The position numbers and the translations under genes are program-made. Positions 60,725-64,000 of a stretch of 64,000 bases of DNA are shown piece by piece (position 1 is the first letter of the stretch; every line of letters begins with the position of its first letter). The stretch is from Myxococcales bacterium (GTDB lineage Bacteria; Myxococcota_A; Bradymonadia; Bradymonadales; Bradymonadaceae). The stretch covers positions 1 to 64,000 of the forward strand of contig SKON01000049.1 of NCBI GenBank assembly GCA_007120035.1, written 5' to 3'. The notes beneath the pieces were generated by a model. That model did not search any database. It worked only from the letters and a program-made list of their open reading frames with translations, and was not told where the DNA came from.

Positions 60725-62053
60725 ATGGTGCGTGCGGTGGTTGACGGTGTGATGGCTCCGGCCACGGGTAAGGTGGCGGTGTTGATGCCTGGCATGGGCG
60801 CGGTAGCGACGACCTTCATGGCCGGAGTAGAGGCCATGCGTTTGGGGCTGGTGGAGCCCGTGGGCAGTGTAGCCCAGCAGGGGCGGATCGCCCGCGATGA
60901 GGACGGCACCGAAGAGGTGGCTGTTCGGGACGTGCTCGAGATCCCGGCGCTGGATCAATTGGTCTTCGGAGGGTGGGATATCTACGAGGGGACGGCCTAC
61001 GACGCCGCCCTGGAGGCCAACGTGCTGAGCGCCGCTCACCTCGAGGCCGTCCGACCTCGGCTGGAGAAGATCCGGCCCATGAAGGCCGCCTTCGACCAAG
61101 AGTACGTGCGCAACCTGAGCGGGCCGAACGTCAAGGAAGAGACGTCCAAGCGAGCGCTCGCCAACTCGCTGCGGGAAGACATCCGGGAGTTCATGGCTCG
61201 CCATGAGTGCGATCGGGCCGTGGCCGTGTGGTGTGGGTCTACAGAGAAGTTCGTCGTGCCCTCCGAGGTCCACCTGACCCTCGATGCCTTCGAGCGAGGC
61301 CTCGACGACGACCACCCCAGCATCAGCCCCAGCATGCTCTACGCCTACGCATGCCTGAAAGAGGGCGTGCCCTACGCCAACGGCGCCCCGAACCTCACCG
61401 TGGATTGCCCGGCCCTGGTGGAGCTCGCCGACCGAGAAGGGGTGGCGATCGCCGGCAAGGACTTCAAGACCGGCCAGACCCTGGTGAAGACGATCTTGGC
61501 TCCCGGGTTCGCCTCTCGGTACCTGGGGGTGCACGGGTGGTACTCCACGAATATCCTGGGCAATCGAGACGGGGCCGTGCTGGACGCGCCGGAGAACTTC
61601 AAGACCAAAGAGGAGAGCAAGCTCTCGGTGTTGGAGTCGATCCTCGATCGGGAGGCTCACCCGGAGCTCTACGAGGAGATGACCCATAAGGTCCGGATCG
61701 ATTACTACCCGCCCCGTGGCGACAACAAAGAAGGGTGGGATAATATCGATATCTTCGGGTGGATGGGGTACCCGATGCAGATCAAGGTGAACTTCCTGTG
61801 CCGGGACTCGATCCTGGCGGCGCCGCTGGTGCTCGATCTGACGCTCTTCCTGGACGCCGCCCGGCGGGCGGGGTCCGTTGGGGTGCAGGAGTGGTTGTCC
61901 TTTTACTTCAAGGCGCCTCAAGAGGTGGACGGGGTGACCCCGGACCACGACCTCTTCGTGCAGCGACGGGAGCTGGATCGGGAGATCCGGAGGCTCTCGG
62001 AGCTCCCCGTGGCGTTGCGGGAGGGTGCGACGGTGGCCGCGCAGATCGGGTGA
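60725..62053 (+). CDS. ino1: myo-Inositol-1-phosphate synthase
   Basis: This 442-residue enzyme makes inositol-3-phosphate from glucose-6-phosphate with NAD. It has nucleotide-binding VAVLMPGMGAVATTF, then VNLSG-type YVRNLSGPNVKEE, PNLTVDCPALVELA, catalytic Lys in AGKDFKTGQTLVKT, STNILGNRDG and IDIFGWMGYPMQIKVNFLCRDS. AGGAG lies 7 nt before the ATG. It supplies inositol for lipids or solutes. The neighbouring membrane-protein gene follows after 45 nt. Confidence 0.95.
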   Translation: MVRAVVDGVMAPATGKVAVLMPGMGAVATTFMAGVEAMRLGLVEPVGSVAQQGRIARDEDGTEEVAVRDVLEIPALDQLVFGGWDIYEGTAYDAALEANVLSAAHLEAVRPRLEKIRPMKAAFDQEYVRNLSGPNVKEETSKRALANSLREDIREFMARHECDRAVAVWCGSTEKFVVPSEVHLTLDAFERGLDDDHPSISPSMLYAYACLKEGVPYANGAPNLTVDCPALVELADREGVAIAGKDFKTGQTLVKTILAPGFASRYLGVHGWYSTNILGNRDGAVLDAPENFKTKEESKLSVLESILDREAHPELYEEMTHKVRIDYYPPRGDNKEGWDNIDIFGWMGYPMQIKVNFLCRDSILAAPLVLDLTLFLDAARRAGSVGVQEWLSFYFKAPQEVDGVTPDHDLFVQRRELDREIRRLSELPVALREGATVAAQIG

Positions 62054-62098
62054 CCCGTGGGGCATGACTCGAACACACCGGAACGGGGGGAGTCGAAA

Positions 62099-62461
62099 GT
62101 GCGGGCCGTGCTGAGTGTAGTGGTGTTGCTGGGGGCGCTGGCCGCGTTTCTGGCATTTGCTGCGGGGAGTGCGGTCGCGACCTATCAGGTGATGGTCTCC
62201 GGGAGCGAGGCACCGTGGTGGGCTTTTGTTGGGTACGCGGGAATGATCATCGCCTGTGTATTGGGCGGATACATGGGGATGGGGAGCAATCCGGTGGAAG
62301 GGACCATCGGCCTGGTGGTCATCGGTATGATGGTGGCCGGGGTGTTGCCCGTGGTGGCGGGCCATTTGGGAGATGAGGTGGTGGTGTCGTCGTGGCTGTT
62401 GATGGCCGGTGTGGTTGTGGGGGGGCTGGTGGTGATTTGGGGGCCTTGGATGAAGACGTAG
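62099..62461 (+). CDS. Small multi-pass membrane protein
   Basis: The protein has 120 residues from a GTG at 62099 with GGGGAG at good spacing; an upstream GTG at 62057 would add 14 residues. Four hydrophobic segments are visible (AVLSVVVLLGALAAFLAFAA, WAFVGYAGMIIACVLGGYMG, TIGLVVIGMMVAGVLPVVAG, SWLLMAGVVVGGLVVIW). No family recognised. Likely in the ino1 transcript. Confidence 0.7.
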   Translation: MRAVLSVVVLLGALAAFLAFAAGSAVATYQVMVSGSEAPWWAFVGYAGMIIACVLGGYMGMGSNPVEGTIGLVVIGMMVAGVLPVVAGHLGDEVVVSSWLLMAGVVVGGLVVIWGPWMKT

Positions 62462-62513
62462 GGGTTCGATGAAGGCGTGGGGCGGCGCGGGACGACCGCC
62501 GGTGCTGGCGCAA

Positions 62514-62697
62514 CACCCTGGCGTCGAGTTTGGGCGTGAGAACGGGTGGTTTGCGAGGAAGGGAGGAGCACCGGAGCCCTGCCGCCTCCGGCGCAGGTTT
62601 TCGCCGAGTGTGCAAGTGAGCAGTGGAGGTAGAGCCGACCTCGAAGGTGGCGGATCTCGGCGTAAGAACGGTCGGTGTGGGGAGGACACCTGCGCCA
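62514..62697. repeat. Dispersed repeat family A, reversed copy
   Basis: The reverse complement matches 10260-10610 and 44649-44873, sharing GTCGAGTTTGGGCGTGAGAA, CGGAGCCCTGCCGCCTCCGG and TTCGCCGAGTGTGCAAGTGA. It is somewhat diverged (e.g. GAGCAGTGGAGGTAGAGCC). The rest of 62462-62769 shows no gene. Confidence 0.85.
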
Positions 62698-62769
62698 GTG
62701 CGCCAGCACCGGGGGGCGTCCCGGGGCGCCCGTTCGGTCGCCTCTCCTCCGCCTGGAAAGTCCGGCTGA

Positions 62770-62799
62770 TTGACAGGGGAGAAGGCACCTCGGTATGGT
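62770..62799 (+). promoter_or_regulatory. Sigma70-type promoter of the PreT/GltD-like gene
   Basis: TTGACA (62770-62775), a perfect -35, and TATGGT (62794-62799) are 18 bp apart, about 50 bp before the ATG at 62849. It lies just past the repeat copy. Confidence 0.55.
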
Positions 62800-62848
62800 T
62801 TCGGGCCCAACCCACTGTATCCCTCTTTCCGCCGTCCGGAGCATGTGC

Positions 62849-64000
62849 ATGAGCGATCCCTCGGTGAAGGTCTCCGATAATTTCGTCGAATACAAACCGC
62901 CCATGGGGCATAACACGGCGTTACAGGAGGCCAACCGGTGCCTGAATTGTTACGACGCCCCCTGCATCAAGGCCTGCCCGACGGGGATCGACATCCCGGG
63001 GTTCATCAAGAAGATAGCGACAGGGAACCTCCGGGGGTCGGCGCGGACGATCCTGGAGGCCAACATCCTGGGAGCCTCCTGCGCTCGGGTGTGCCCCACG
63101 CAGGAGCTCTGCGAGGGGGCCTGCGTGCTCCACGACCTCCACGAGGAGCCCATCGACATCGGGCGGCTCCAGCGACACGCCACGGACTTCGTGGTGATGG
63201 AGGAGGACGGACCAGACCTCTTTGAGGCGGCTCCGAAGAACGGCAAGAAGGTCGCCCTCGTCGGGGCCGGTCCGGCCAGCCTGGGGTGCGCGGCGGAGCT
63301 GGCGCGGCTGGGGTACGAAGCGGTCTGTTTTGAGAAGGCCGAGAAGCCCGGGGGGCTGAACACATTCGGGATCGCCGACTACAAGATGACCTACGCTGCA
63401 GCGCTCAAAGAGATCGAGTGGGTGGAGCAACTCGGCGTCGAGATTCGGTGCAACACCGCGGTCGGCGAGGACGTGACCGTGGCGGAGCTGGAAGAGGAGT
63501 ACGACGCCATCTTCCTCGGGGTGGGGCTCGGGGGTGTGGGTCCCCTGGGGCTGCCTGGAGAGGAGCTCGAGGGCGTGCGGGACTCCCTGGAGTTCATCGC
63601 CGAGCTGAAGGTGAGGCCCAAGGAAGAGGTGGCCCTGAGGGGCAAGAAGGTCGCTGTGATCGGTGGCGGGAACACGGCGATCGACGCCGTGACGCAGTCC
63701 TGCCGGCTCGGCGCCGACCAGGTGTACATGGTCTATCGCCGGGGTCCGAAGGATATGGGCGCTTATCCCCACGAGCAGGAACTCGCCAGGAAGGACGGCG
63801 GCATCTTTGTGTATTACTCGCAGCCCGTGGAGGTCGTCGGCGAAGGCGGCAAGGTCACGGGGCTGAAGATGGTGCGCACCGAGGTCAAGGACGGTCGGGT
63901 TCACTACATCGATGGGTCGGAGCAGGTTCTCGACGTGGACGTGGTCCTGCGGGCCACGGGCCAGTCGAAGCTGAGGGAGTTCTTCTTGCTCTTCGACGGG
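62849..64000 (+). CDS. PreT/GltD-type iron-sulfur flavoprotein (partial, runs off right edge)
   Basis: The first 384 residues are in the window. The N-terminal iron-sulfur domain (about 25-100) has CLNCYDAPCIKACPTGIDIP and CARVCPTQELCEGACVL. An FAD-binding KVALVGAGPASLGCAAELARLGY lies near 132 and an NAD(P)-binding KVAVIGGGNTAIDAVTQSCRLGA near 268. This is the layout of glutamate synthase small subunit and of PreT of NAD-dependent dihydropyrimidine dehydrogenase. The partner subunit would lie outside the window, so the two cannot be told apart here; I lean to PreT by the N-terminus. GGAG at 7 nt decides the ATG. Confidence 0.88.
   Translation, partial: MSDPSVKVSDNFVEYKPPMGHNTALQEANRCLNCYDAPCIKACPTGIDIPGFIKKIATGNLRGSARTILEANILGASCARVCPTQELCEGACVLHDLHEEPIDIGRLQRHATDFVVMEEDGPDLFEAAPKNGKKVALVGAGPASLGCAAELARLGYEAVCFEKAEKPGGLNTFGIADYKMTYAAALKEIEWVEQLGVEIRCNTAVGEDVTVAELEEEYDAIFLGVGLGGVGPLGLPGEELEGVRDSLEFIAELKVRPKEEVALRGKKVAVIGGGNTAIDAVTQSCRLGADQVYMVYRRGPKDMGAYPHEQELARKDGGIFVYYSQPVEVVGEGGKVTGLKMVRTEVKDGRVHYIDGSEQVLDVDVVLRATGQSKLREFFLLFDG

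Noticed and set aside
1-64000. tRNA or rRNA genes and prophage or integrase genes
   Set aside because: No cloverleaf, conserved rRNA segment, integrase, transposase or phage structural protein was recognised in either strand.

Overview
The window is high-GC bacterial chromosome with dense coding on both strands, short operons joined by ATGA-type overlaps, and mostly purine-rich ribosome binding sites. Many lipoproteins, EGF-like and FG-GAP modules, a C-terminal Cys-x-Cys/TM/Arg sorting tail resembling MYXO-CTERM, a Ser/Thr kinase, a Myxococcota-type SspB and DUF1501-type secreted proteins suggest a Myxococcota (deltaproteobacterial) lineage. That is inference from gene content; no rRNA or tRNA gene was seen.

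Layout. 1-5.7 kb: a partial EGF-type lipoprotein, a HI0933/YhiN flavoprotein with an RluA-type pseudouridine synthase, transaldolase, an AhpD-like protein and an aldo/keto reductase. 5.7-6.5 kb: a repeat island (30-bp tandem repeats inside a large inverted repeat). 6.5-12.3 kb: secreted proteins (CAP-domain lipoprotein, unknown exported proteins), a second repeat island at 10.1-10.7 kb, and a lipoprotein/M28 peptidase pair. 12.3-25.5 kb: mostly housekeeping (ribosomal protein S1, an acyl-CoA oxidase with an extra N-terminal domain, a hybrid histidine kinase, SspB, a YeeE/YedE pair, a glutamine amidotransferase, a cold-shock protein, a TPM protein). 25.5-30.3 kb: a secreted/Tat operon of DUF1549-like, DUF1501 and haem-motif proteins. 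30.4-44.5 kb: a phosphodiester glycosidase fused to FG-GAP repeats, beta-barrel/kinase pair, Sel1-repeat lipoprotein, DUF938 methyltransferase, trehalose phosphatase, phosphofructokinase, Hsp33, thiolase, acyltransferase and a TM2 protein. 44.5-45.1 kb: a third repeat island holding both dispersed repeat families.

The accessory-looking part is 46.9-56.9 kb. Four tandem paralogous lipoproteins (46962-52185) shuffle three modules, and one carries a 63-bp-period charged repeat predicted to be a single alpha-helix. Next come a small gene with a Fur-box-overlapped promoter, then a large membrane protein (coiled coil, about six membrane segments, P-loop ATPase, C-terminal helical region) followed after 3 nt by an MscS channel. 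This ATPase/MscS pair looks like an MscK-type channel split in two with an NTPase domain added; its signal-peptide leader is in another reading frame, so there is an apparent frameshift.

56.9-64 kb: ferritin-like protein, TetR regulator, YceI protein, an acetate kinase-PduL fusion (both halves of acyl-CoA to acyl-phosphate to ATP in one chain), myo-inositol-phosphate synthase, a small membrane protein, a reverse-oriented copy of the dispersed repeat, and a partial PreT/GltD-type iron-sulfur flavoprotein.
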